From: Polydactylus sextarius
Taxonomy: Eukaryota; Chordata; Actinopteri; Polynemidae
Reading direction: 5' to 3'
Assembly (NCBI GenBank): GCA_016801845.1
Contig: CM028912.1
Coordinates: forward strand, 18,164,001-18,228,000
DNA: 64,000 nt
A program made the translations under genes and the position numbers. Each line of letters starts with the position of its first letter. The first letter of the stretch is position 1. Below the pieces are notes generated by a model. That model had not been told where the DNA came from, searched no databases, and worked only from the letters and a program-made list of their open reading frames with translations. Below, piece by piece: positions 52,076 to 64,000 of the stretch.

Positions 52076-55000
52076 TATAAAATAGACCTGAAATTAAGCA
52101 GAAACAAAAGCATGAATGATTTAAAGTGGTCGATTAAAAAGCTTAATTGACAGTGAGTGCTGTGGGCCAGAGTTGCAGCTTTGTCATAGTGCATTAGTAA
52201 AATCAAACTTAAAATAGATGGGTGTCCTCTTTAGAGAAGAATAGCCTGCATTGCTTTCTCCCGTTATTATTTGAAGTCCAATGTGACTTGCTTCAGGCTA
52301 GTTCAGCATATTCTCAGATTAAAAAAAGAATCTTGTCTGAGACACAACACAAAAAGGGCTGTTGAAAAAAGGGACTGAGTGAACCAGAGAAAATACAGAG
52401 GAAAAAAGGAGTGAAAGCAAATTCTGCACTCTGCTGCTGGTGAAGCAGTGCTCTGTGAAATGTTTTTTGTATGACCATACCAAGCTGTTCTAGATTCAGA
52501 ATGTTTAGTACATTTAGCACGTCATAAATTCTAGGTTTTATTTTATAAAACCTAGAGTTTATAAAGTCATTTTGAAAACACAACTATAAACACTAGAATT
52601 TACAGTGAATTTTTTGTGATTTGATGTTTGTATTTGGCAGAGGCACAAGACTAACTGAGGGACAGATACCACTGTGATCAAACTAAGATGGCAAAAAAAC
52701 AGGAAGAAAGCAGAGGTGACTTTCAATGGACTTTTACTGAAACTGACACTTTGCTGTGTGCATACACTCCCATCAGAAATTTCTATTCTAGTCAGTAGAA
52801 CTAGGGTTACAACTCTTTTTGTGTACTGATAAATTGTGTCACAGCATAAGGTATTAAAACCTGGCAAGCACCAACAATGGCTATCAATTCTCAATTGTCT
52901 TTGCTCCTCCTTTTAGACAGATCGTTTTTAATTTAGATCAGAATTTTGTTATTAGTATTAGTTTTAGTTTTTTCATGGCCGCTTTGGGTTACAACAAAAA
53001 AGTATTATTGATGCATTAGTCAATTTGGGAATTTTTTTGTTTGTTTGTTTGTTTGTCAAACATATTGTGTCACTTTGGTATTGGAATACATTATCATTTT
53101 GGAAAATACATTTACTCACTTCTTGCCAAAAGACAGATGGGAAGTTCAAGAAGTTATGATTTTATTGGAAGTAAGATTTTGTTACTATTTCTTGGCAACA
53201 AGTGACCGGGGGCAGTCATGTTCCTGACTGTTATCATCACTAAAAGGTTGCCAGACAACTAATGGAGACTCCATGTGCCATGTCATTAACTGAGCTTTAA
53301 AGGTTCTGGTAGGTGTATTATTAAAATATGGACAGAATCAGACTGTCAATTTCTTACTTCTTCCAGTTATTATGCAACTGCTGTGGCATTTTATCCTGGG
53401 CTGCAGACTCAGACTCAAAATCATTAGCTTAAAAGGTTTTAATGAAGAGTTCAAAGAATGAGGATGGTGTTGGTTTAAAAAAGGGCTGGACTGGAGCAAG
53501 GCAGGGGAAGTCAGCCCGGATTTGGTGCAGCAGCTAGCAATTGGAGAATGGCTGGAGTGGCAATTTACTGGTTTCTAGCCTCAATATTAACACCTGTGAA
53601 AATGATGTTGGATATTCAGCTATAATTCCCGGCAAATAAAGTGTAGATCCATAAATTACAAACTATAACCAAAAAGTTCAACGAAGGTGATTAAGAAACA
53701 GTCTTTTTTCTCTTAATATCCACATTTACTTCAGTATATATCAATCATTTAAGAACTACACACAGGTCATACCATCTGTCACTGTTCCTTGAGTGTTTTT
53801 TCAGCAACATGAATGCACTTTTCCAGAGCTCGGGCTGACTGCAGATAGGTGACAGGATTGAAAGACGGTCACTGAGCCATTGAAGCAAGAGGAGAACAGA
53901 ATGCAGGGTCTAATCCTCTCAAAGCTGGGAAAGATGAAGTTTTAAAGCCATAATTCCTCCTTTTAATCCATTCAGAAAGGCTCTGACCCAGTTGGGGACC
54001 TTGTTCATGGATTCGTTAACAGCATCATGGTCACTGCCAGTGGTGGTTGCGCCTGGCTGCCAGTGGTGCCTTGTTACTCTTAGATTTGAGGCAATGAGTC
54101 AGAGGTCACTATGGCAAAGTTTTAAATCTGAATATTTGCTTTGTATTTTTATTGGTCTGCCAGGGATGAGGGGGGTATTTTGTAAGAACATTCATGACTA
54201 TAACTGAACTTACCCTTGTAGCCATCTATCATGAGTCACATCCTGCATACTCATCCCACAGAGAAATGCATGTACATGTTGTTGTTTCAGTCCCACTGAG
54301 TTTGCTTCAGAAGCTGTGAAAAATAAAGCATAAAGAGCCAGAGAAACTTTTTGAGTGACAACATCAACAAAGCATTGCAAGCAGTGATCCCCAAAGGTCA
54401 TGGTTGCCCAGCTAGAACTCATCCTGCCTGGAGGTTATTTGCTGAAATATTTTGGTGACATCATATTGGAGGTACAGTAAGGTTTTCTGACACAACTTTG
54501 TTCTGGGTTATTCTGTGTTGTAGCCTCATCAGGAGCATGATCCAAGGAGTCTATAAGAGAGGACCAAAATTTCAATCTGATTCAGAGAAGTGGTTGACAG
54601 TTATCTTTGACAAGGCTGTCTTCACATTACAAACTACTTTTAAAATTAAAGTGGAGAACCAACAATATGTTGATGCAGTGAAGTACCAGGGTCGAATGTA
54701 AATTGTCTTTTCAGTTCTAAATGATGTGTGTCATTTCAGATTGGGTCATGCTTAAACATGAGGGCAATCCAGGAATGAAGAAACAACATTTCCTTGAATA
54801 GTCCCGTGATCTGGCAAAACATGGTCAAAGTAAATTTACCATAGCAGCACACACTACTTTAGTCACAACAGAATGAAATCTGTTGGGATCCGTTAGCAGC
54901 AAGAAGCACAGATGTCTTCCCTGCTCCCTCATTTAAATAAATGGAAAATAAATTTTGTTCTAATTGCAACTTCAGTCAAGTTAGTAGACTCCAACTGTTA

Positions 55001-58000
55001 TAAATTTGATGCCCTTTCATCAGTGAAAAATAAATGAATAGAGCTTTGTGTTCCAACCTTTTAAAACATTACTTGCTGAGTTTTATTTTGGCCACAGTTG
55101 TCCTAACATGCACATAACGTGTGTTCTGTTTCCCTGCCAATGCCTACCAAGCATTTTGATGTCATCATTATTTATATCGCAGTCATTAATGCCCCATGCC
55201 TGATTCATTTTGTCATTTACGTCACCAGAACAACCGCCCTTGGCTCACTTTTTGGAGGAGCTTGGCTTCTCCTCAACGGCCTTATGGCTGACAAATGACT
55301 TTGTGAAAAGCGATATGGTCTCCTGAAAGAAAAAAAAAAAAAGAACAGAAATTGAATCCTGGCCTCTGTCGGCAGTCTCATCTGTCATCTTTTCAATATT
55401 GATGTCCATTATGTTTATGGATTATTCTCTGGCCCAGTTCACCCTGTCAGATCGGCCACTTGGGGCAGCGGCCCGTTGATAATGTCATTTTGACTGATGG
55501 CTTTCATAGTTTAATTGTCAGCATGGTCTTCTTTTAATGGAGCTCCCCACACAATTGAAAGATTACATCTTAGATGAGTCAGAGTTCAAACTGTGTGTAG
55601 AGCTTTCACTGTGATGCTGATACATTGTGACTAACATAGATTCTGTATCATCATTCTGGGCCATTATCAGCTATTTGGCTCATGTTTATTGCTTCCTGTA
55701 TCACCTTTCATGGATCACATGTCCGTTTACGGGAAGTAAACAGCCCTTGGTAAGATTTATCACACCTGCCAATAGGCATAATTTAGTTTTGCTTTTTCTC
55801 AGTTAACCTGCATTTATATTTTATTATGATGAAATGGTAAAATGGTCACATTTTCACATAATATCCAAACAAAGCAGTTAAATGCTCCACCTTATAATAA
55901 ATCACAGTGTTTAGTCTTAAATCTTCAGAACAATAGGAAGCCATGTTGGGTTTAAACTGCGTCAGCTTCAGCGACCACCCACAGCCACATGTAGGATGCA
56001 TCGGCCCTGTGCGTCTGTCTCATCCCACTTACCTCCTCCTCTTCTCCCCTTGTCTCTTCCCCATCTCTCCCCAGTGTGTTTGCAACCAAGGTCGCAGTGG
56101 TCCTGCTCTGTTTTCCAGGGGTGTGTGGGCTTCATTCATCATCCGTGTGATAGCCGCACGCTAGAGTGCCCTAAATCTCCCGTCTGTGTTTGGGTGTGTG
56201 TTGCTGTGAACGTGTGTGTATGTGTGTGCACACGCAAAGAAATGGTCTCTCATTCTCTCTGCATTCTCAATGAATGATCTCTCCCCCTCTCTCTCGCTCT
56301 CTGTTCTCTCTTAAACTCCCTTTCCACTGATCTATAAAGACAGTCCCCAACACACAGTGCCTGTGTCCTTGTACATACAGGATCCAGTATGTGCTCATAT
56401 AGTCTAAAATATGCTACAAACACTATACTGTTATATGATATAATGTCCAGTGCTGTCTAAGATGATATCAGATTAGATCGCATGTGAGGAAGAAATAAAA
56501 GAAATCAAAGAACAACAAATACAAAGCCCCCCCTCATGTCAATACATAGTGGAGGCACCGTTGGCAGCAACTGTTGGCTTGGTTCTATATCAATCAGTCT
56601 GTATCAGCTTGGCACAGCTCACTGCTGCAATTCAGCCCCTATTCTTCTTTGCAAAAGGACCTTAACTCGGTCAGGTTACATGAGGACTGTGAAATCTGGA
56701 TTGAATAGGGACTGAGATGATTGTTTTTAGATCATTAAGCCTGGGGACACTGCCTGTGTCACGTGTGTTTTGGCTACCTCACCAAACTGTTGCATGTGTG
56801 TGTATACACACTGCCAGACACTGAGCTATAGTGAAAGGTGTCCCTTTTTATGAAACATAGGCTGCTGAGACCATCAGGTTCATTGTTGTTAAAACACAGG
56901 ACATTCTTCTTCAATATACCCTCACAGACACAGTCTAGATGCTATGGGAGTGTTTTTTTTTGTGTGTGTTTTTATTTTCAAACATCCATAAAACTCTGAC
57001 AGGTGAATCACCCAGACAACAATGTTCCACCTCATTCAAAACACTCATAAAGGTCTCTTTGACAGTTCTTAGGACAGCCGAGTTCAGGCTTAATTCACTC
57101 CTTTCTGTGATTTTCTATATTTCCAAGCAATACTTCACTTGATGTTGAATGTGTAGTAGAAGTAGTTGACACAATCCTCAGGTCAGTGCCTTTCATAAAA
57201 TTATCTAAAGGTGTGCTCAGACTGAATAGGATCCTTTGTATATTGCAGGTACAGTCAATACAAAACCCAGGATAAACATAAAAACAGGCAAACCCGCAGT
57301 GCGGCGTGAATAAAATTGAATTGAGTTAAAAATGTCGTAGTTCAAGTGAGGAGGAAATTCTCTAAACAGAAGTCAGGCTCCTGGAACGTTATGAGATCAG
57401 TGATGGTCTGTGTTGGCACAGAAACATACATGGACCGAATCTTTATTCAAATGGCACATATGTTGATAGATATCAACTAAAACTATTTACTGTTCATTAT
57501 CTGAATAAACCTAAACTATAAAAACAATTTAGAGGAAAGTCAATCATGTGGCATCAAAAGGGTTGGAGTGAATACACGAGGCAACATAGTGTCATCAGAG
57601 GATGGTGGTTCAGGGCTGTGATAAACAAAAGTAGAAGAAGTAAATGTCACAAACTGGGAACCAATGGACAGCCAAAAATCTGGAAAGAAGAAAAACAACA
57701 AACCCAGTCACATTGGCCATCCACAAGAGGAAAATGAGAGAAGCCATCCAAGATTTTTTTTTTTTTAACTGGGCAAGTTGTAATCATTATTTATGTCAGT
57801 GTCTTCTTCTCCCTCTTCCTCTCTAGAAGCAGAGAAAGCTGATTAGTTATGAGTTAAATATTTACTAAACTTTTCACAAAAGGCTCAAGATATTTTTATT
57901 TCAAATTCTGTCTTTTCAGTCAACCCTTTGTAACACAGTATTATTCAATAGGAATAAAAAATACATTGATGGACCCCACAAGTCATCAATGTTGTCATTG

Positions 58001-61000
58001 TTATTACTAAAATATTGTACTTTCAAGTGACGTAAGAAGGTTTTAAAAACACTAACAGAAACTGGTGAGTGGTGAAGCAGCATACACATCCATATTGGAT
58101 AGTATAGTATACTATAAATGTGATACGCTATAAATTTAATGCCAGTTATAATCTATAGTCAAACAAAACTCTTCAAATAAAACCTAAACTTATTCACTAG
58201 CTTACTGTGAACTGTGGGATTGTCCTTGGTTTTATATGAAAACTTACAGGGCTTGAACTAGCCAGCCGGTGTTTGTTGACACCAAAGCAACTCAGCTAGC
58301 TGCTGCAGTTCAATTAGGCTCCAAGTTTGTCATGTTGATCCCACCCCTCCCTCACAATAAACATTTTTTTTACCATTATTCACGGCATCCTGGTGGATGT
58401 TTCACCACAAGAATCTTGGCTAAAAATGCAGAGGTTTATACTACTGAATTCTGCTTTGCTGTTATTATATGAATTCATGTGCATACATGGGTGTGTAGTA
58501 TCCACGGCATGGACGAGCTCCAGACAGCAGTAACAGGATTAGATATGCTCTTTAACCCCAAGAGGAAGCTCCCACTGCTCCATTGTGACTGATACACCTT
58601 TTTTTCTTCCTTTTTGCTTGTTTTATCCTGCTTATCTCCCCTTTAACTCATCATCATTTCACTCTAATCTCTTCTTCTCTTCCTTTTAACTTAAGCTTCA
58701 CTTTTCTCTCTTTCTTCTTCTCCTTACTGTTCTCTCTTCCCCTGCTGTGTTATAGTCGCACAAAGACCACACTTACATAGAGAAAGAATTGTTTCCCAAA
58801 CTGGACTGATTGTCGTAAAAGATGTGATGGAAAAAAAAGGGATTTGTCAGAGATGAAGGTCTGTTCTAGTCTGATCCAGGGGTAGATCGATATTGGGTGA
58901 TGTAAGAGATGGTGGTGGGGGAAGGGGAGGGGCAGTGATTGCAGGGGCACTAGAAGGGCTAATCATTTCAGTCATTACCCAGCCGTGTCTGCTGATTCCA
59001 GGGATTAGCAGACACAGAAACAGGGGAGATGTTGTGTTAGTGCTACAGGAGACTCTATCAGGGATTTGAAGAGTGAACACTGCCTGTCCCCAGTCACCTT
59101 TGGTAATTGTGCCTGCAGTAGCATGTATGGGGATCTATCTGCCTATGAGTTTGTGAGAACAACAAGCGTCAGCTGTAGTGTGAGGGAAGAGGAGGACAAA
59201 TAGAAGCAGGGAAGGAGACAATATTAGGATTTGTGCTGTACATAGACAGTTTGTGCACAACACATTAGAAATCCAAGCAGGTATTACCAAAACTTGCGTG
59301 GGTTCTCAGTCTCCTCTCTCCTTTCTCCTGTGTGCAATTGCAGCAGAGGAGAGTCGTGGGAGAGCTTACATGCTTGCCTGCCCACAAGAGCTGATCATTT
59401 AAGAGAGAAGCTGAGAGAGAGAGAGGGCGAGCTAGCCGTGAGTCCTGCTGAAAAATTTCACACACCACAACGTACACGACAGGTGGAAATAAGGGAAATT
59501 ACATTTACGTCAGCGGTCAAAGAGTCACACCTGACTAATTCAATCAGCAGCACTTCCACCATCGACAGCATCCTAAAATCTGATGTGAGACAAAAAAAAA
59601 AAAAAAACAAGGCCGTGTAATTGAACTGTCACACACAGTTGAACACTTGAGAACAACCCTGACAAAAAAGGCTTGAAAGTTTATGAATTAAAAGACCTGG
59701 ATTAGCAAACATTGCTTGCATTAGTGAATTTTAAAGGAGAAGTAAGTTTATTAGTCATGAAGTTCTCAGCCTGTGAGCTGTGCTGTGAGTTTTCCGTGAC
59801 TCAGGTGGAAAGTTTGAAAAATTAACATGAATGACAGAGATTACAAATGATAACAGAAAGCCTGCCTCACATAGGCTACTGGGGGCATAGAGACAGAAAT
59901 ATATATACATTTATCATGACATGGAGGGTGTAGACAGATATATACATTTTTCTGTTCTTCATGCATCAGTATATGTAGTACTCTGGAGGAGATATAGAAT
60001 TTAAACAGACTTTTTTAATGTAATTGGGTGATACAATTTACATTTTTAACACAGTATTTTATGAAAAAAGGATTATTTTTTATGTGCGTAGAGTTGAAAT
60101 TGGATATATAAGCCACTCAAAGAAAATTAATATTGCACCTCAAGCAGCAGATAATGACATGACCTACCGATATTGTCGGGAATTTTTTTTTTAATGTGGA
60201 AATCTCCCACCAGAGCTGTGAAGGGCAATATACAACTGTCATCACTTGAGGAGGACTCCTTGTGGATGTGTAAAATGGAATTAGATACTAAGACTAGCTC
60301 TGTAGATGAATTTTGCAATATTGAAGATGCATTAACGGCTGTTGGTGGTTTTAGCAGATATCTATCAAGATCTGTAGACCATTGTGAATTGTTCGTCTTA
60401 GGGCCAGCGAATCTCTGTGGTGAACTGATATTTAGTTTGTTTAGCTGTGATGAGGTTCATGATATCAGTGGCTGAGACAGCTGGGAGAGAGGCAACTCAC
60501 ACAGCTCATTATTTTTAATTAGCTCCACCTTTTCAATCTAGTTACCACCGGAGTTGCTCATACCACTGCTGGTCTTTCTGTTAGCAAAAGCACCGTACCG
60601 CCATGAAACCAGACAGAAAAATGTTTTTCACATCAGAAAAGCTATTATTTTCAGATGTCCACGCTTCATCCCAAAGCTTTTTATTTATTTATTTTTCTTG
60701 GGGGTGAAATTTCAGAGAGTGAAATAAGTAGAACCAATTCTAAATAGATGTGATTCTAAAATGACAAGATTATTAGCTGAAAATGGTTTTCGCAGTGCAC
60801 ACTAAGATGATTTTACATTCAGGCTCCACCGATGGGGCTACGTGCCAACGCAGATTCACACCTTGTAGTCTTGCCAGTCCTGTGACCTGAAGGTAAAGCT
60901 GTGAATACAGAATGTAGATCTTGCCACCTGACTATGAATGTTCAACATTCAGAGGACTTTGCCTCACCACTGTGGCTTCACTCCAGCACCTGCAGCTTCA

Positions 61001-61689
61001 AAAGGAAAGAAAAACACTGAAAAGCAAAGGCACGATGTTTCAAAGGAGCTTAACATCCTCAGCTGAGGAACTTTTCAATCTTGCAGGCTGCATTGTGTTT
61101 TTGGACACAGTCAAAAGAGACCGAATGAAGTTGTTAGGATAATCTAACCCAACAGCGATAAAAAAAATCCAAGCTGATATGTTATGGAGGAGACATAGCA
61201 CCACATGCTAACTACATTCATTAATCAGAGAAAGCAAAAGGAAAGGTAGCTGACTTTGACCCTAAAATAACAAACCCAACTTAAGCTTGATGGTGGAAAA
61301 TCTGGTTAGACCTCTGTACCAGGGTTTTTTCCAATTCATCCAGCATGTCACAGGAGATCACAAGAAATAACAAAAAGTTTCAAATGGGAAAATGAAACAG
61401 GTGACAGAAAGGGAGAAATGGATGGTGGCAGCAGTGTGGGTATCTGTGCATGTGTATGTGTTGGGAAGATTAAAGATACAAGATGACATGAGGGGAAATG
61501 ATGCCAAGTTCCACCTCTTCGTCTTCTTTTCCGAAGTTGTCCTCACGGGCCCTAGTAAGTTTAAAAATAGAGCTTGTCTAATGGAGAAGAGGGCCAACGG
61601 GGGAAAGAGAAGAAGAACGAAAGCTTGCAGAGACTGGAGGAGTCCTCTGTGGTAGGGGAATGCAATTTGAGATTGGCCAGATTGCTTTT
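52076..61689 (+). other. 35-kb intron, last part
   Basis: No exon recognised. It holds a TTTG run at 53032 and A runs at about 55329 and 59590. Pyrimidine-rich stretches occur at 56020-56340 and 58590-58740. Segment 55100-55560 is free of simple repeats, more balanced in base content and could be conserved non-coding DNA. No transposon was recognised here. Confidence 0.65.
53032..53056. repeat. (TTTG)n tetranucleotide repeat
   Basis: A T run leads into five TTTG units. Confidence 0.9.
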
Positions 61690-61719
61690 TTTTTTTGTCT
61701 TTCCTTTCTCCCCCTTCAG

Positions 61720-61846
61720 CCGCTCATGAGGCGTGATATGCACTAGCGGGGTCCCTAAGCCGCCATAAGCCTGACGCCAGTACCCACACCGCCGCCGAGG
61801 AGTCGTCGCACTCACAGCGCGAGAAAATCAGCACAATGAAATAAAA
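61720..61846 (+). other. CpG-dense patch, possible alternative terminal exon
   Basis: A tract of T and C (61686-61717) ends in CCCCTTCAG, a strong-looking acceptor. The following 105 bases carry about twelve CpG dinucleotides, far above the surroundings. Spliced from the microexon, whose last base would complete the first codon, it would add Ala-Ala-His-Glu-Ala and then a TGA at 61734-61736. AATAAA lies at 61840-61845. Such an isoform would stop after the first Kazal domain and be secreted. This is a prediction only; no transcript evidence is available. Confidence 0.3.
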
Positions 61847-62214
61847 GAGGGACTCCAAAAAGATCAGCAGGGATTTGAGACTGATAGATGAGAGTCAGGC
61901 GAGGAGAAAGAGAGAGAGAGGCTGGGAAGGAGTGGAACAAGGTGGAGATGAGGAGGGAAAGGGTGAATCAATGATGGAGGTGGCGTTGGTGGAATTATAG
62001 CAGGATGTAAATTCACTGTTGTCCACGGCTGATTTGTCATGGTCACATTGTGTTGTGCGTGGTGAATTGTTACGGGGGTTTTGTTACAGTTATTCACACC
62101 CTCTGAATTAACTAGCTTTAACAGATAAAACTGAGAGGAAGTGCATTCAGGAAGTACAGGAAGTACATTCCGAGATGAAACATGACATGCTTCATCTTTT
62201 TCTGTCTCTTTTAG
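61847..62214 (+). other. Intron end before the third exon
   Basis: A GA-rich stretch near 61900-61930 and then AT-rich sequence lead to the acceptor TTCTGTCTCTTTTAG. No other feature seen. Confidence 0.65.
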
Positions 62215-62311
62215 GTGGAGAAGGCTCAGCTGAAGCAGGACAGAAGGAAACATCCACCTGTGACATTTGCCAGTTCGGGGCTGAGTGTGATGTGGACGCA
62301 GAGGATGTTTG
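62215..62311 (+). CDS. tmeff2: tmeff2 internal exon, end of linker and start of second follistatin module
   Basis: This 97-nt exon lies between TCTTTTAG and GTGAGT. Joined to the base left from the microexon it reads GGEGSAEAGQKETST and then CDICQFGAECDVDAEDVW, ending in phase 2 with TG, so the next exon should supply the third base of a Trp codon. CDIC-x5-C is the N-terminal hairpin of the second follistatin module; its Kazal part lies in the next exon, beyond this window. The match to tomoregulin-2 is very close across the CDICQFGAEC and AEDVW blocks, which differ in tmeff1. The residue before AEDVW is Asp after Val, a conservative fish variant. A (CA)n array begins 9 bases after the exon. 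The exon is 35.3 kb downstream of the previous one. Confidence 0.96.
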
Positions 62312-62317
62312 GTGAGT

Positions 62318-62320
<3 letters not shown>

Positions 62321-62356
<36 letters not shown>
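62321..62356 (+). repeat. (CA)18 microsatellite next to a tmeff2 splice donor
   Basis: A perfect run of about 18 CA units starts 9 bases inside the intron, after the donor GTGAGTTTT at 62312. On the transcribed strand this is CA-rich RNA, the known ligand of hnRNP L, which can enhance or silence nearby exons. Confidence 0.95.
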
Positions 62357-62359
<3 letters not shown>

Positions 62360-64000
62360 AAATACTACTCGTGAGAGGCTGCATAGATAAAAACAGTGAT
62401 GAACACCCACTGAGGTTTAGTGCATAGTTGACCATTTCATTTAACCTCAATTACGAGAACAGGGCACAGACAGACAGTAGATTTTCACTTATTCTGGAAA
62501 TCCAATTACTACCCTTACAGGACATGGCAATGTCAGGTCAAAAATGACTTTGAGTCATATGTGGGGAAAACTGGTTCAGTGAAGAAATAACGTTATAAAA
62601 TTAGTCATAAACGTCATAAATTTTACCATGTATTGCAGATGAGACAGATGCAGGTAATATGTTATCGGCTCCCCCGCGTGCATTAGCAAGGAGGCAGCAC
62701 TAAAAACATCCTCAGGGGTGCATAATAAACATGCGGGTGCAGAGCCTAATTAGATGGAGGCCCAAATGGTGAACTGTTTTCCAGCACTAGACAATATCAG
62801 CTTGTATTTATTTGCACTCTACAGCATGAATGAAGCTTAAATGAACCACCATTACGGATTTGGTGCGGAACAAGGATCAGCTGGTATCAGCAAAAGAAAG
62901 ACAGCGCTTATAAGAAATCCCAGACGTACAGCTAGAAATTAGAAGTGCCCTGAGAGTATGACTATCAAGCTACTTGATGTAATGGGAAGATAATGTACCC
63001 TGGTGTGCAATAACTGTAATGCCAAGGAACAGCTTCATGATGCATACCGAGCCTTGTTCCAAAAACCAAACAGCTGGAGTCCACTCATCCTGATGCCGCC
63101 CACTTCTACAAATGCACCCTATTATTCTACTACAACACAGATATGGATTTATTGGTAATTTCTCAGTTCCCAAAGGGAGAATTCATAAGGTCACAACAGC
63201 ACAAAGTAGTGTCAATGGTGTTGCACACAGAACTGAAAACATAAAAGAAAATGAAGCCTGAAGCATATACAGCAGCACTTTGAATGAGACAGTTACACAG
63301 TACATAACATGGAACATGTGCTTCAAATGGAGCCGATGGACAAGACAAAAGAGGCAATCAAAGTTAGTAACGTATCTTGTTAAAAAAATACTTATAGTGA
63401 TACAAAAATACCTATAAATATTTCAAGAAAATACAAGTATTCCTTCATCTTTAAAAAAAAAGCTTAAAGGAGTTCTAATAAAATATAAAAAATGTTCCCG
63501 GTGAATAATCAGGTTGGTAATTGCAACCCAACAGCAGGTAATTTTCATCAAACAGCAGCAAACCATTCACACATCTCAATCAGGCAGCAGCTGATTTAAT
63601 CAAACAAACTATCAGGTAATCAAACAATGAGTGGAGAGAGATGGCAGTAATCAAAGACTAGGTGATGTGACCCCGTATAAAGCACACATATCAAACTTTA
63701 AGGCCCGCAGGACACATTTAATTGTGTCATTGGCCCTCTGACCCGGTTCCATATCACTCACAACACCACAAACACCACAAACTCCAATATGAGCTGCATC
63801 GTCATCAGCACTGCAAAATACTTGTGCCCACCCTTCTCCCCACCTTCTCTTGATGAGCTCATCAGCAGCCCAGATCACTTCCATCAAGACAGTTATTAGC
63901 TATTTAGTCAAATCAATGTTAAAATGAAGAATGGGGAGCAGGTGGGAGGCTGTCAGCGATGTGCATTCATGAGCAAAATCATGAACTGTATGACTGCATG
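62357..64000 (+). other. Start of the next tmeff2 intron
   Basis: No exon found; the next coding exon should begin with G completing a Trp codon and is expected downstream. Segment 62620-62860 looks like possible conserved non-coding DNA (for example CCTAATTAGATGG). The region 63680-63770 resembles a repeat with AAGGCCCGCAGG. Confidence 0.7.
63680..63770. repeat. Possible hAT-like repeat fragment
   Basis: TATCAAACTTTAAGGCCCGC and GTGTCATTGGCCCTCTGACC resemble the 'gtgtcaaactcaaggcccgcgggcc' repeats common in fish. No paired end is visible. Confidence 0.35.

Noticed and set aside
56060..56110. Acceptor-like tract followed by codons for CVCNQ, recalling the CVCN start of the next tmeff2 exon
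   Set aside because: It lies before the exon at 62215, so the order is wrong. The phase does not fit the microexon and the sequence after CVCN does not continue as the second Kazal domain.
1..64000. Search for CRISPR arrays, rRNA, tRNA, prokaryotic operons, or viral genes
   Set aside because: No regularly spaced direct repeats with unique spacers, no recognisable RNA gene, no ribosome-binding-site spaced gene series and no viral gene blocks were seen by eye.

Overview
The window looks like ordinary vertebrate nuclear DNA, most probably from a teleost fish. It is AT-rich and almost all non-coding, with many CA/TG and AT microsatellites. Its transposon relics (Tc1-like, hAT-like and an antisense non-LTR retrotransposon) are of kinds typical of fish. 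I see no operons, CRISPR arrays, rRNA or tRNA genes. The species cannot be determined from the sequence.

One host gene is supported, on the + strand: tmeff2 (tomoregulin-2), a single-pass membrane protein with two follistatin/Kazal modules and one EGF-like domain. Three consecutive internal coding exons lie here: 15332-15461 (first Kazal domain), a 27-nt microexon at 26909-26935 (acidic Gly/Ser linker) and 62215-62311 (rest of the linker and start of the second follistatin module). All have AG/GT borders and their phases fit exactly (0-1, 1-1, 1-2). Only 254 of 64,000 bases are coding. The first exon (signal peptide) and the later exons (second Kazal, EGF, membrane segment, tail) lie outside the window. 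Positions 1-15331 are the end of the upstream intron; two complete introns of 11,447 and 35,279 bp follow; 62312-64000 begins the next intron.

Layout of the introns. 1-15331: two hAT-like non-autonomous elements (3059-3720 and 14170-14906) that share a core in opposite orientation, pyrimidine tracts and microsatellites. 15462-26908: no recognisable transposon. 26936-62214: a complete but broken Tc1-like element (32619-33796) with TA duplications, a TAGAA array, a decayed tandem repeat (about 40590-41130), an older antisense Tc1-like copy with a second repeat inside it (about 42291-43890), and an antisense LINE relic (about 49620-52075). A CpG-dense patch that looks like an alternative 3' terminal exon sits at 61720-61846.

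No new molecular system is evident. The most interesting signals concern how tmeff2 may be spliced: the in-frame microexon carrying a possible glycosaminoglycan-attachment motif with a pyrimidine array behind its donor, a CA repeat 9 bases inside the intron after the third exon, and the possible early-terminating exon at 61720. Each is a prediction that RNA data could test.
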